Below, in pieces: positions 32,070 through 41,102 of a stretch of 64,000 bases of DNA. The translations under genes and the position numbers were made by a program. Positions within the stretch are counted from its first letter, which is position 1. Each line of letters begins with the position of its first letter. The DNA comes from Lacinutrix neustonica. Its GTDB lineage: Bacteria; Bacteroidota; Bacteroidia; Flavobacteriales; Flavobacteriaceae. Location: positions 1,302,001-1,366,000 of the forward strand of contig NZ_CP113088.1 in the NCBI RefSeq assembly GCF_026625145.1, given 5' to 3'. The notes below the pieces were generated by a model. It was not told the DNA's origin, searched no databases, and saw nothing but the letters and a program-made list of their open reading frames with translations.

Positions 32070-32420
32070 GCAGTCTTTATTGGTTAGGGTAATAAAGAGC
32101 AAAATACAATATTTGTTAATTTTCACAAGGCTTTAAGTATAAATATAGTATAATTAAAACTTGAAAAGCCTTCGTCTAAGGGATTCAAATGACCTATAAT
32201 AAAAAGATGTCATTTTAGTTAAACATGATTTCTAAACTTTTTATCATGCGTTTTATAGATACAAAAAACAGTATCTATCTCCATAGGTCTAAGTTCTATT
32301 AACAACTATATTTCTAAAACTCAAATCTTATAGTCATACTTCCTGCAATTATTCAGCCACGAATAACACTATTTTGCCCTCGATTTCAGTCCAAAACAAA
32401 TATTTAAAAGTACTAGGGAG
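32070..32420. other. Intergenic stretch with nothing recognised
   Basis: AT-rich, with no open frame, hairpin terminator or repeat seen. It separates the - strand glycan cluster from the small YgjV-like gene and probably carries the promoter of the FemAB-like/DegT unit. Confidence 0.5.
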
Positions 32421-32663
32421 CTAAGCTTGTTTCTTGATAAATGAAAAGTAAAAATTCACACAAAAAATAGCAATGTTGGTAATGATAATTGGTAACCCAA
32501 CTCTAATGGTTGGCATTAGAAAACCGTAAGCCACAAAAAGCAAACATCCAATCATATTGACTGTTCTCAATTTGTTCACATCTTTCATAGTGAAAGAAAG
32601 CAAAACCATTATTGAGGCTAAATACCCCACATATTCTGTTATTGTAATTCCAAATAATTCCAT
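32421..32663 (-). CDS. Small YgjV/SemiSWEET-like membrane protein
   Basis: 80 residues from the preferred start at 32663 (MELFGITITEYVGYLA); an ATG 33 bp further upstream would add a non-family leader. Three hydrophobic segments (about 8-25, 37-52, 55-75), with LSFTMKDVNKLRTVNMIGC between the first two, the usual loop of YgjV-type inner-membrane proteins and PQ-loop-like SemiSWEETs. Transport of sugars is possible but unproven. It is followed downstream by the end of the FemAB region, and no partner is seen. Confidence 0.65.
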   Translation of the reverse strand: MELFGITITEYVGYLASIMVLLSFTMKDVNKLRTVNMIGCLLFVAYGFLMPTIRVGLPIIITNIAIFCVNFYFSFIKKQA

Positions 32664-32810
32664 AGTTTTTACCCACCCAAAAAAGGGGCCTTTCATTAAT
32701 TAAACTTAAAACTTGTTTTCGGTAACAGCACTGTTTAAGGTTCACCTGCCATAAAAACAAGACCCGAAATTTTTACTTAAATGCGATAGCTATTTGTATC
32801 TCTACGCCAT

Positions 32811-32846
32811 AAAAAAGAGAAATACTTTTCAGTATTTCTCTTTTTA
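32811..32846 (-). terminator. Rho-independent terminator of typA
   Basis: Hairpin AAAAAGAGAAATACT-TTTC-AGTATTTCTCTTTTT, 25 bp after the typA stop, with T-run on the minus strand (A-run on plus). It can act in both directions. Confidence 0.8.
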
Positions 32847-32870
32847 GAAAATTATAATTCCTAATTGCTT

Positions 32871-34671
32871 CTAAGCAATTTTGTTTCTTTTGCGATCTGT
32901 TTCGGTTAACCTGATTTTACGTAAACGTAAGTGATTTGGCGTTACTTCAACGTACTCATCTTTTTGAATGTATTCTAATGCTTCTTCTAAAGAGAATTTA
33001 ATTGCTGGAACAATTTTCGCTTTATCATCTGCACCAGAAGAACGTACATTACTTTGCTTTTTCGCTTTGGTAATATTTACAGCCATATCGTCTTGACGAG
33101 AGTTCTCACCAATAACTTGTCCTTCGTAAATACTTTCTCCAGGCTCAACAAAGAACTTCCCTCTATCTTGTAATTTGTCGATAGAGTAAGGAATCGCTGT
33201 TCCGTTTTCCATAGACACTAAAGAACCAGATATACGTCCTGGAATAGCGCCTTTTAATGGTTGATATTCTTTAAAACGGTGTGCCATAATAGCTTCACCT
33301 GCCGTTGCTGTTAATAATTGATTACGTAGACCAATAATACCACGAGAAGGAATCATGAATTCGCAAATCATACGTTCCCCTTTGGCTTCCATACTTAGCA
33401 TTTCACCTTTACGCATGGTAACAAATTCTACCGCTCTACCGGACACACTTTCACGGAAGATCAATCGTCAATTCTTCAATTGGTTCACATTTTACACCAT
33501 CAATTTCTTTAATGATTACTTGTGGTTGTCCAATTTGTAATTCGTAGCCTTCACGACGCATCGTTTCAATTAAAACCGATAAGTGTAATACACCACGACC
33601 AAAAACCATAAATTTATCTGCACTCCCCGTTTCTCCTAAACGTAAGGCTAAGTTTTTTTCTAATTCTCTCTCTAAACGGTCTTTAATATGGCGAGACGTT
33701 ACAAACTTTCCGTCTTTTCCAAAGAAAGGCGAATCGTTAATAGTAAATAACATACTCATTGTAGGTTCATCTATTGCAATCGCCTTCAACCCTTCAGGGT
33801 TTTCTAAATCACAAATGGTATCTCCAATCTCAAAACCTTCTACACCTACTACGGCACAAATATCGCCAGTTTGAACGCTTTGTACTTTTTTACGTCCTAA
33901 ACCTTCAAATATAAAGACCTCTTTTATTCTACTTTTTGTAACCGTACCATCTCTTTTTACTAAAGAAATTTGTTGTCCTTCAACAATGTTTCCTCTTTGC
34001 ACACGACCAATCGCTATACGACCAGTAAAAGAAGAAAAATCTAAAGAGGTAATTAACATTTGCGTAGTACCTTCCTTAAAAACAGGTGTTGGAACATGCT
34101 CAACGACCATATCTAATAATGGTTCAATATTATTCGTTTCATTTCTCCAATCATCACTCATCCAATTATTCTTAGCCGAACCATAAACGGTTGGGAAATC
34201 TAATTGCCATTCTTCAGCACCTAATTCAAACATTAAATCAAATACTTTCTCATGAACCTCATCAGGGGTGCAATTTTCTTTGTCTACTTTATTAATAACC
34301 ACACAAGGCTTTAAACCTAAGTCAATCGCTTTTTGTAATACAAAACGCGTTTGTGGCATTGGGCCTTCAAAAGCATCAACTAATAATACAACACCATCCG
34401 CCATATTCAAAACACGCTCTACTTCACCACCAAAATCGGCGTGACCAGGGGTGTCAATGATATTGATTTTTGTATCTTTATATACCACTGAAACGTTTTT
34501 AGAGGTAATGGTAATACCACGCTCACGCTCTAAATCGTTATTATCAAGAATTAAATCTCCTGTGTTTTCATTTTCACGAAACAATTGGCAATGGTACATG
34601 ATCTTATCTACCAACGTTGTTTTCCCGTGATCTACGTGCGCAATAATTGCGATATTTTTAATATTAGCCAT
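32871..34671 (-). CDS. typA: Translational GTPase TypA/BipA (frame broken once)
   Basis: Ribosome-associated GTPase of about 600 residues. Seen: G1 [12 protein letters not shown] (about 12-23), GITITSKN (G2 region), [15 protein letters not shown] (G3), NKVDKENC (G4), then EF-G-like domains III and V ([21 protein letters not shown]) and the BipA C-terminus. The frame breaks at 33450-33455, where the coding strand has CTTCCGTGAAAG and the protein needs [13 protein letters not shown] (CTTCC-N-GAAAG). One extra base is present and the span is 3n+1. Because TypA is highly conserved and this strain evidently grows, an error in the sequence is more likely than a null allele. Confidence 0.93.
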
Positions 34672-34695
34672 AATGTGTGCCTTATTTTAAGCGTG

Positions 34696-34703
34696 CAAAG
34701 GTA
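34696..34703 (-). promoter_or_regulatory. -7 element TACCTTTG upstream of typA
   Basis: The minus strand reads TACCTTTGCACGC 25-32 nt before the start codon, the same -7 core (TACCTTTGCAC) as the cysteine synthase promoter at 7177. Confidence 0.5.
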
Positions 34704-34794
34704 CTTAATTTTTATTGATTTTTAATGTTTTAAATTTTATTTGGACATTTCCTTTTATAGCTACTCAAATTTAATGCCACAAAACACCTAAGTA

Positions 34795-34893
34795 ACTGGG
34801 CTACAAAAGGTCGCGCTATCCGCTATATCTTTTTTGTGCATACCCGCAAACAAAAAAGGATGCCGCTACTATCGATAATGCATGACTAGCGCC
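34795..34893. repeat. Dispersed Flavobacteriaceae repeat (CGCGCTATCCGCTATATC ... AAAAAAGGATGCCGCT)
   Basis: The segment holds TCGCGCTATCCGCTATATC, a T/A-rich centre, AAAAAAGGATGCCGCTACT and ATCGATAATGCATGACTAGC. The pairing TATATCTTTTTT against AAAAAAGGAT gives an imperfect stem. I recall near-identical units as multicopy intergenic elements in this family of bacteria. Only one copy lies in this window, so copy number is not shown here. Confidence 0.4.
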
Positions 34894-34905
34894 TGTTGAG
34901 GAATA

Positions 34906-35058
34906 TCATTTGTGTTTTGGTTTAAAGAAACGGTTCATAGCTTTAAAAAAGAGTTTTGCCTTTTTCGTTAAAGCTTTCAAGTTTTGCAGAAGCAAAATCG
35001 AACCTTTCTTCATTTGAAGGAAGAAATAAAACAAGGATTTCATTAGTTTCGTGATCAT
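34906..35058 (-). CDS. Possible small basic amphipathic protein (50 aa)
   Basis: An ATG-initiated frame of 50 codons (MITKLMKSLFYFFLQMKKGS..., ending NRFFKPKHK) between typA and kdsA. It is rich in Lys, Phe and Leu, with about 15 basic and no acidic residues, a composition that resembles a membrane-active peptide or an RNA-binding tail. It has no recognised family. It could be chance in AT-rich DNA; the even spacing of lysines and hydrophobics is the only argument for a real gene. Confidence 0.35.
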   Translation of the reverse strand: MITKLMKSLFYFFLQMKKGSILLLQNLKALTKKAKLFFKAMNRFFKPKHK

Positions 35059-35217
35059 TCTTTTTTCAAACGTAGGGTCTCATGCCTACTCTTCAAACGC
35101 TCAACCTAGCATCACCTATTTCATTTAAAAATAACCAACATCCTAAATTCAGCACAAAAAAGTCTAAAATAAAATCAGCATCAATTATCTTTACAGCATA
35201 AATTAAGACTACAACTT

Positions 35218-36036
35218 ATGAAATTGCAAGACATCCCTAAAATAAAACATACCAACAGTAATAATTTCTTCCTTTTATGTGGACCCTGTGCTATTGAGGG
35301 TGAGGAAATGGCCTTTAGTATTGCAGACCGCGTGCTAGAAATTACTAATAAATTAGAGATTCCGTTCATATTTAAAGGGAGCTTTAAAAAAGCAAACCGC
35401 AGTCGTATTGATAGCTTTACAGGTATTGGTAACGAAAAAGCATTAGAAATATTAGCAAAAGTTTCTGAAAAGTTTGACGTTCCTACGGTGACAGACATCC
35501 ATGAAACCAGCGATGCTGCTTTAGCTGCGCAATATGTAGACGTATTACAAATTCCAGCGTTTTTAGTGCGCCAAACTGACTTAGTGGTTGCTGCAGCTAA
35601 AACAGGGAAAGTGGTTAATTTAAAAAAAGGCCAATTTATGAGTCCGGAAGCGATGAAACATGCGGTTCAGAAAGTAAAAGATGCCGGCAGTGAAAAAGCT
35701 TGGATTACAGATCGTGGCACCATGTTTGGCTATCAGGATATGATTGTCGATTTCCGTGGCATTCCAACCATGCGTCAATATGCTCCAACGGTTTTAGATG
35801 TCACCCATTCTTTACAGCAGCCTAACCAAAGCGCTGGGGTTACGGGCGGCAGACCGGACATGATTGAAACCATTGCCCGTGCTGGGATTGTAAATCATGT
35901 GGATGGTTTATTTATAGAAACGCATTTTGATCCCGCAAATGCGAAAAGCGATGGGGCTAATATGTTACATTTAGATAATTTAGAAGGGTTATTGACGCAT
36001 TTAGTTGCCATTAGAAAGTTGGTAAACTCTTTTTAG
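35218..36036 (+). CDS. kdsA: 3-deoxy-8-phosphooctulonate (KDO-8-P) synthase
   Basis: Cytosolic DAHP-family aldolase making KDO-8-phosphate from arabinose-5-P and PEP, the first committed step of KDO for LPS core. Seen: LLCGPCAIEG (about 19-28), FKGSFKKANRSRI (PEP/A5P-binding lysines), LQIPAFLVRQTDLV, KKGQFMSPEAM, TDRGTMFGYQDMIVDFRGIPTM, DVTHSLQQPN and ETHFDPANAKSDGANML. The length of 272 aa is right and the frame is intact. The last 4 bp overlap the convergent DUF1801 gene. Confidence 0.95.
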   Translation: MKLQDIPKIKHTNSNNFFLLCGPCAIEGEEMAFSIADRVLEITNKLEIPFIFKGSFKKANRSRIDSFTGIGNEKALEILAKVSEKFDVPTVTDIHETSDAALAAQYVDVLQIPAFLVRQTDLVVAAAKTGKVVNLKKGQFMSPEAMKHAVQKVKDAGSEKAWITDRGTMFGYQDMIVDFRGIPTMRQYAPTVLDVTHSLQQPNQSAGVTGGRPDMIETIARAGIVNHVDGLFIETHFDPANAKSDGANMLHLDNLEGLLTHLVAIRKLVNSF

Positions 36037-36401
36037 CGCTCCTTCTTATAAAAGCTTTTATCTTTATATAAATGCACTTCTTCAAGAATAGACCTTAGAA
36101 CCGTATCATTAATCTGTTCTAAGGTTTTATAGCGTAACGACTTAACGATTTTTCGCTTTTCTCCTATTAGGTGTTCTGTGTATTTTGTAATGTAACTAGA
36201 ATGCCAAAAGGCAACATCTACATAATCCTTGCTTTGCCTAATATAGCATATGGGACGCTTTCCAACATAATAACAAGGCATGTGCCATTTGTATTTTAAT
36301 TCTATTCCTAGAATGGCCTGCTCAATCACGGTTTGCACATGCATTAACATCGAACGGTAAGGTTCGGGTTGATTAAGAATATATACGGCTGCAGGATTCA
36401 T
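36033..36401 (-). CDS. DUF1801 domain protein
   Basis: 122-residue cytosolic protein of the YdhG/DUF1801 fold. It begins NPAAVYILNQPEPYRSML and shows IELKYKWHMPCYYVGKRPICYIRQSKDYVDVAFW, the family core with conserved aromatic and basic residues. Function is unsettled. The frame is intact. It lies 15 bp from the next gene on the same strand, so the two may be cotranscribed. Confidence 0.75.
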   Translation of the reverse strand: MNPAAVYILNQPEPYRSMLMHVQTVIEQAILGIELKYKWHMPCYYVGKRPICYIRQSKDYVDVAFWHSSYITKYTEHLIGEKRKIVKSLRYKTLEQINDTVLRSILEEVHLYKDKSFYKKER

Positions 36402-36415
36402 AAAAATAAGACTCG

Positions 36416-36775
36416 TTAAAATAAGGTTATCAATCCAATCACAATTAATGCTATACCAATGGCCGCCTTAAAGGGCATTAATTTATCAGAGAATTTAAGT
36501 AGCGTGTTACCAAAAGCAGCTGCTTTACCAAGAACGTGAGTTAGCAGCAAAATACCCCCGAGAACACTTACAATATTAGCAAGCCAACCGCCGTGACCAA
36601 ACAGTCTTATTAATCCCAATATGACCAAGATTCCTCCAATAACGGTTTGAAACGGCACCGGAGCACTAGCAATCATATTAAAAAAATGACGTTTACCATC
36701 CCATTTATCTAGCGTTGCTAAACCTAGTAATATACCCCCAGCAATATTTGCTAGAGTTAAAAGTGTAACGATCAT
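36416..36775 (-). CDS. Four-TM membrane protein of unknown function
   Basis: 119 residues, four hydrophobic segments (about 1-20, 42-60, 67-85, 100-119) separated by short loops with glycine repeats (GGILVILGLIRLFGHGG, IGIALIVIGLITLF). The symmetry of segments 1-2 and 3-4 suggests an internal duplication. The family was not recognised. The frame is intact. Confidence 0.6.
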   Translation of the reverse strand: MIVTLLTLANIAGGILLGLATLDKWDGKRHFFNMIASAPVPFQTVIGGILVILGLIRLFGHGGWLANIVSVLGGILLLTHVLGKAAAFGNTLLKFSDKLMPFKAAIGIALIVIGLITLF

Positions 36776-37089
36776 AATGTATTTTGTTTTAACTCTAAAG
36801 TTACTTAAAAAACGCGGTTCGAGATCGGCGTCTTTACAAAAAATTTGAATCGAAGTTATCCTGAATCACAAAAGCCTTCTCTGTTGGCGTGCCCGGAACC
36901 CCTGTTCTATCACTGCGTTATTAGTGCTAAATTGATATTAAAATGCAACCTTGTCAGGATCGTAGAGTTTTCTCTATAATATTGACAGCACTCTGAATAG
37001 CGTCCCTTTTTTAAAGGCATTCGTCTTTTAATAGAAAGCGTGCTCTAAATTGTGATACTTTTAACTTGTACAGTTCAAATATTTTAACT
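36776..37089. other. Intergenic region with imperfect inverted arms and promoter of the regulator operon
   Basis: It holds TTATCCTGAATCAC near 36857 and CTTGTCAGGATCG near 36952 (ATCCTGA against TCAGGAT as inverted arms), a form familiar from flavobacterial intergenic repeats. No open frame is supported. The right end carries the promoter for the operon that begins at 37117. Confidence 0.4.
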
Positions 37090-37108
37090 TACTTTGTAAT
37101 TCAAAGTA
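37090..37108. promoter_or_regulatory. Palindromic operator TACTTTG-TAATT-CAAAGTA
   Basis: A perfect 7-bp inverted repeat with a 5-bp spacer, 8 bp before the ATG at 37117. A closely similar palindrome (TGCTTTGAATTTCAAAGTA) lies at 38396-38414, just after the winged-helix regulator gene and before creD. Two copies around the regulator strongly suggest its own binding site and autoregulation. Confidence 0.65.
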
Positions 37109-37116
37109 CTTTTATT

Positions 37117-37719
37117 ATGAGCACACAAGATTATCTAAAAGACATTACTGAGATTAAAAATTTAATGAATAAATCGTCTCGCTTTATTTCATTGAGTGGT
37201 TTATCGGGTGTTTTAGCTGGTGTTTATGCCCTATTTGGTGCAGGAGTAGCGTACTATATTGTAAAAACTTCAGCTCGAGGCTATTTAATTTTAGACGGCA
37301 GCATTTTTAAACTCTGTATCGCTATTTTGTTAGGTGTTGCTGTTTTAAGTGTACTCACTGGCATTTACCTTACCACGAAAAAAGCAAAAAAAAACGGCGA
37401 GAAAATATGGGACCGTTCTTCCAAACGGTTAATTCTTAATTTTTTGATACCTTTAGTTGTAGGTGGCCTTTATATCCTTACCACCCTCGGACACCAAAAA
37501 TATGGACAAACTGGTGCGTTAATGCTTATCTTCTATGGTTTGGCTTTAGTGAATGCCTCGAAGTACAGTATTGGTGATATTCGTTATTTAGGTTTTACAG
37601 AAATTGCATTAGGCCTCATTGCCGCAGTGTTCCCGGGCTATGGTTTTTGGCTTTGGGTATTAGGTTTTGGTGTCATGCATATACTATACGGTGCAATCAT
37701 GCATTTTAAATATGATTAA
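37117..37719 (+). CDS. Polytopic membrane protein, first gene of the winged-helix operon
   Basis: 200 residues. Start chosen at 37117 (MSTQDYLKDITEIKNLM), directly after the operator; the upstream ATG at 37066 would translate through the operator. The helical cytosolic N-terminus (about 1-28) is followed by six hydrophobic segments. The family is seen in Flavobacteriaceae next to EF-hand/winged-helix genes, but no function is known. The stop overlaps the start of the next gene, indicating cotranscription. Confidence 0.65.
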   Translation: MSTQDYLKDITEIKNLMNKSSRFISLSGLSGVLAGVYALFGAGVAYYIVKTSARGYLILDGSIFKLCIAILLGVAVLSVLTGIYLTTKKAKKNGEKIWDRSSKRLILNFLIPLVVGGLYILTTLGHQKYGQTGALMLIFYGLALVNASKYSIGDIRYLGFTEIALGLIAAVFPGYGFWLWVLGFGVMHILYGAIMHFKYD

Positions 37720-38053
37720 AATGAGTACAATTTTAAAAATAGCTTTAATAGCAACACTCTTAGTGTATGCTGGTGGTGTAGCCTACACCTACTATTCTAA
37801 TAAACAGTTTCAAGAAAAAGTTGCTGTTTTCGACTTAGATAAAAACGGAGTAATTGATAAAACAGAAATAAACAAACAATCTAGTAGTCTTGCCAGGCAA
37901 CAAGTGAAACGAAAAACGACTAAACAAGGGGCCTTAGTGTTAATTCCTGTGTCCTTAGTTATTGGTTTGTTTGTCTATGGTATTGCGTTTCTTTTTAGAA
38001 AAATCAAATTGACTAATGAGACTGCTATTTTTTATAAGAATACTAATAAATAG
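37712..38053 (+). CDS. Small membrane protein with one EF-hand
   Basis: 113 residues (start ATG 37712, overlapping the previous stop; ATG 37721 is an alternative). TM near 8-25, then a single canonical EF-hand loop FDLDKNGVIDKTEI (D-x-D-x-N-G-x-I-D-x-x-E, all Ca2+ ligands present), a second TM near 75-95, and a basic tail. This is an unusual arrangement, a calcium-binding loop placed between two TMs. It is the second gene of the operator-controlled operon, and its link to the regulator is unknown. Confidence 0.6.
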   Translation: MIKMSTILKIALIATLLVYAGGVAYTYYSNKQFQEKVAVFDLDKNGVIDKTEINKQSSSLARQQVKRKTTKQGALVLIPVSLVIGLFVYGIAFLFRKIKLTNETAIFYKNTNK

Positions 38054-38082
38054 CCAAATATTCCTGCTTTCGCAGGAAAAGT

Positions 38083-38376
38083 ATGAGCATCATAACAAAC
38101 ATAAACAAACTCTTTGACCACCGCATTAGATTAGGCATCATGTCTGTTTTAATGGTGAATGAGCATGCCGATTTTAATAGGCTTAAAGAACTTCTAGGAG
38201 CTACAGATGGCAATTTAGCAAGCCATACCAAAGCACTTGAAAAAGCTGAATACATCAAAATTGAAAAACAGTTTATTGGTAAAAAACCAAACACAAAATA
38301 TAGCACTACCCCACTTGGTAAAGCTGAATTTAAAAAACACATTAATGCCCTAGAAAAATTAATACATAGATCATAA
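38083..38376 (+). CDS. Winged-helix transcriptional regulator (MarR/ArsR-like)
   Basis: 97-residue protein consisting of one winged helix-turn-helix: LFDHRIRLGIMSVLMV, FNRLKELLGATDGNLASHTKALEKAEYI (recognition helix), and KKPNTKYSTTPLGKAEFKKH (wing and dimer helix). It is probably a dimeric repressor. Two near-identical palindromes lie at 37090 and 38396, flanking the operon it belongs to, so autoregulation and control of creD are likely. No sensor domain is seen. Confidence 0.75.
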   Translation: MSIITNINKLFDHRIRLGIMSVLMVNEHADFNRLKELLGATDGNLASHTKALEKAEYIKIEKQFIGKKPNTKYSTTPLGKAEFKKHINALEKLIHRS

Positions 38377-38395
38377 CATATATTTTTTAACTATA

Positions 38396-38414
38396 TGCTT
38401 TGAATTTCAAAGTA
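38396..38414. promoter_or_regulatory. Second palindromic operator TGCTTTG-AATTT-CAAAGTA
   Basis: Matches the operator at 37090 at 16 of 19 positions. It lies 142 bp before creD and 20 bp after the regulator gene. Confidence 0.55.
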
Positions 38415-38555
38415 CTTTTAAAAAACACAAACACAAAACAAGACATCAGTTGCTCATTCAAAATCTCACAAAGCGTATACTATTTCGCTTTTTAGATATC
38501 CCTTGACTTTACTTATCAAATGCTTATAATTTTAATAACCTAAATATATACTACA

Positions 38556-39935
38556 ATGGAACACGCAAACGACACTAACAAAAACAAGTTTGGTAGCTGG
38601 TTAAAAACCTCTATTACTGCAAGATTAGCAATGGTTGGCTTCTTAACTTTGATTCTACTTATTCCTTTATTTTTTATTCAAAATTTAATAGATGAACGTA
38701 CCAGGCGCCAAGATGATGTTGTTCAAGAGATTAATGATAAATGGGGAAATGAAGTCCTACTCTATGGCCCCATATTAAAAATACCCTATAAAACATTTAC
38801 TGAAAAAACGGTAACCAATCAAGAAACAAAAAAAACCTTTACAGAAACTATAGAAAGTATAAACTATGCCTATTTCTTCCCTTCAACTTTAAATATTTCG
38901 GCCGCGGTTAACCCTGAAACCAAAGCGCGAGGCATTTTTAAAACAGCTGTTTATGATAGTGAGATGACACTTGACGGCTCGTTTAGTGTTCCGGATTTTA
39001 ATCTTGGAGAAATAAACACAGATCACATCCTATGGGATAAAGCAAAAGTAGTCGTAAAAACCTCTAACCTAAAAGGGGTCACTACTGCAAAACTTGATTT
39101 TAATGGGCATGCTTTTGAATTCTCCTCCACGTACAATGGCAAAGCAATAACTCGTTACGATGAAGTCATCATGCACACTTTAGAAAGTAAAGTAATAAAT
39201 AACTTAACTGAAGAATCGTTTACCAATAACATGGCCTTTCAACTTGACTTTAATGTAAAAGGAAGTGAGCAAATTCGTTTTATTCCTATTGGGAAAGAAA
39301 CAAAAGCCAGTATGAGTTCGAATTGGAAAGACGCCAATTTCTTCGGTGAATTTTTACCTTATAATGACAATAAGTTCACCGCCAACGGGTTTAACGCTAA
39401 ATGGCATATTCTAGACCTCAACAGGCCCTTTTCGCAACAATATTTCGAGTATTTACCAGGGTTAGAAGAATTTGCTTTTGGTATTAATTTCATGATACCC
39501 GTAGATGAGTATACCAAAAGTGAGCGTTCTGCCAAATATGGCTTTTTAGTTATTGGCTTAACGTTTTTATTATTCTTTTTAATTCAAACACTTAGTAAAA
39601 TACACATTCATGCGTTTCAATATTTAATGATTGGTTTGTCATTAACCATGTTCTACACTTTACTCGTATCCATTAGTGAACATAGCAACTTCTTGAAAGC
39701 CTATTTAATTGCTGGAACCTCAGTCGTGTCATTAATTACACTTTATTCTAAATCCATTTTAAAAACCTGGAAATTTCCAACCTTTATTTTTTTGTCACTT
39801 ATAGCCTTATACACTTTCATCTATGTTATCATTCAGTTAGAAAGCTATGCCTTAATTGTAGGAAGCATTGGTTTATTTTTAATATTGGCTTCAGTCATGT
39901 TCATCTCTAGAAAAATAGATTGGAAAAACGATTAA
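38556..39935 (+). CDS. creD: Inner-membrane protein CreD
   Basis: 459 residues of the CreD family: N-terminal TM (about 22-44), a large periplasmic domain with VNPETKARGIFKTAVYDSEM, and a C-terminal bundle of five or six TMs (from about 335). Family features seen include KSERSAKYGFLVIGLTFLLFFLIQTLSKIHIHAFQYLMIGLSLTMFYTLL, the highly conserved transmembrane signature. In enterobacteria CreD is linked to envelope stress; here it follows a winged-helix operator and is probably under that regulator. The frame is intact. Confidence 0.88.
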   Translation: MEHANDTNKNKFGSWLKTSITARLAMVGFLTLILLIPLFFIQNLIDERTRRQDDVVQEINDKWGNEVLLYGPILKIPYKTFTEKTVTNQETKKTFTETIESINYAYFFPSTLNISAAVNPETKARGIFKTAVYDSEMTLDGSFSVPDFNLGEINTDHILWDKAKVVVKTSNLKGVTTAKLDFNGHAFEFSSTYNGKAITRYDEVIMHTLESKVINNLTEESFTNNMAFQLDFNVKGSEQIRFIPIGKETKASMSSNWKDANFFGEFLPYNDNKFTANGFNAKWHILDLNRPFSQQYFEYLPGLEEFAFGINFMIPVDEYTKSERSAKYGFLVIGLTFLLFFLIQTLSKIHIHAFQYLMIGLSLTMFYTLLVSISEHSNFLKAYLIAGTSVVSLITLYSKSILKTWKFPTFIFLSLIALYTFIYVIIQLESYALIVGSIGLFLILASVMFISRKIDWKND

Positions 39936-39976
39936 TGTATTAATTCCTTTGAGAAAGCACTCCTCTACAAGTTTGT

Positions 39977-40390
39977 ATGAGTGCCTCTTCATTAAAAACA
40001 AATCTTATGACACTCAAATTTCAATCTTATTTTTTCGCAGCATTCTGCACGTTATTATTACTAGAAATCGGTATTGCTTTATTCCTAAAAACGGGTTTTA
40101 TAAGGCACACTGTTGGTGACTTTTTAGTGGTTATACTTCTTTATTGTTTTATAAAAAGTTTTTTAGACCTCAAAATAGTTTGCACAGCGCTCTCGGTACT
40201 ATTTATTGCCTATGGGATAGAGTTTCTTCAGCTATATAATATTTTAACGTATTTAAATCTACGTGGGAATACAATGGCAGGCTTAATACTTGGCACTTCT
40301 TTTAGTATCCAAGATTTAGTTGCTTATGCTTTAGGAGTTATGTGCATTGCTTTTATCGATTTAAAAATATCAAAATCACGCCAAAAATGA
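39977..40390 (+). CDS. DUF2809 membrane protein
   Basis: A membrane protein with four TM segments, 137 aa from 39977 or 127 aa from 40007 (MTLKFQSYFFAAFC, the more natural start). FIRHTVGDFLVVILLYCFIK is the DUF2809 signature segment. Its end overlaps the next gene by 4 bp, so the two are cotranscribed; both are small membrane proteins of unknown function. The frame is intact. Confidence 0.7.
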   Translation: MSASSLKTNLMTLKFQSYFFAAFCTLLLLEIGIALFLKTGFIRHTVGDFLVVILLYCFIKSFLDLKIVCTALSVLFIAYGIEFLQLYNILTYLNLRGNTMAGLILGTSFSIQDLVAYALGVMCIAFIDLKISKSRQK

Positions 40391-41047
40391 AAACTATAAA
40401 ATTTATACTTAAAAAAAACAAACAACAAAACCTAGCCCTACTCCGCATTCTATTATTTAGTTTCTTTTTATTGTCTACCGTAATAATAATCACTAAAACC
40501 GGCTATTTCCTTTTTTGAGTCTCGGAATGTCTTCTTAGCCAGTATTCCGTATGTCATCACGATGTTTCTTTCAGAAAAGAAAGACCTACCCAAAACAGGA
40601 CGAGTGTTTGCTTTTATAGTTTGGTTACTATTTTTATCAAATGCGTTGTATATTATTACAGATTTATACCATTTACAAAGAAGTACAGCGCAGCTCATCC
40701 GGCTAGACACTTTAGTTATTATAACCTTCGCAACAACAGGAGCCGTCTTATTTTATTGTTCTCTAAACAAAATGATGAAAATCATTAAGAAACATTACAA
40801 AATAAAACAGGAAAAAATAGTAGTTATTCTCATCTGTTTTTTATCGGCTTTCGGAATTTATATTGGACGGTATTTGCGTTTTAATTCATGGGAAATATTA
40901 AGCAACCCTAAACCATTGATTAATAATGTTCTTTTACAGCCTAAAGCACATATTAAAGCTTGGTTATTTACTATATTATTCGGCCTATTATTAAGCTTTG
41001 GGCATTTTATTTTCAAGCGCTTTGCATTAAAAAAAACAAGAATTTAG
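40387..41047 (+). CDS. DUF1361 membrane protein (frame broken; apparent in-frame stop)
   Basis: About 220 residues, five to six TMs. Family features: WNVFLASIPYVITMFL (after repair), SNALYIITDLYHL, ATTGAVLFYCSLNKM and IYIGRYLRFNSWEIL. The break is at TCTCGG (40520-40525), where TGGAATGTC in frame needs one base fewer. A TGA just upstream, at 40515-40517, remains in the joined frame (FLF-stop-VWNVFL), so a second error or a true nonsense codon is present. The span 3n+1 fits the single extra base. Function is unknown. Confidence 0.65.
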
Positions 41048-41102
41048 TTTCATTTAAAATGGTTTTATTAAATTTAAAAGGTATCAATCAAAACAATAAA
41101 AA

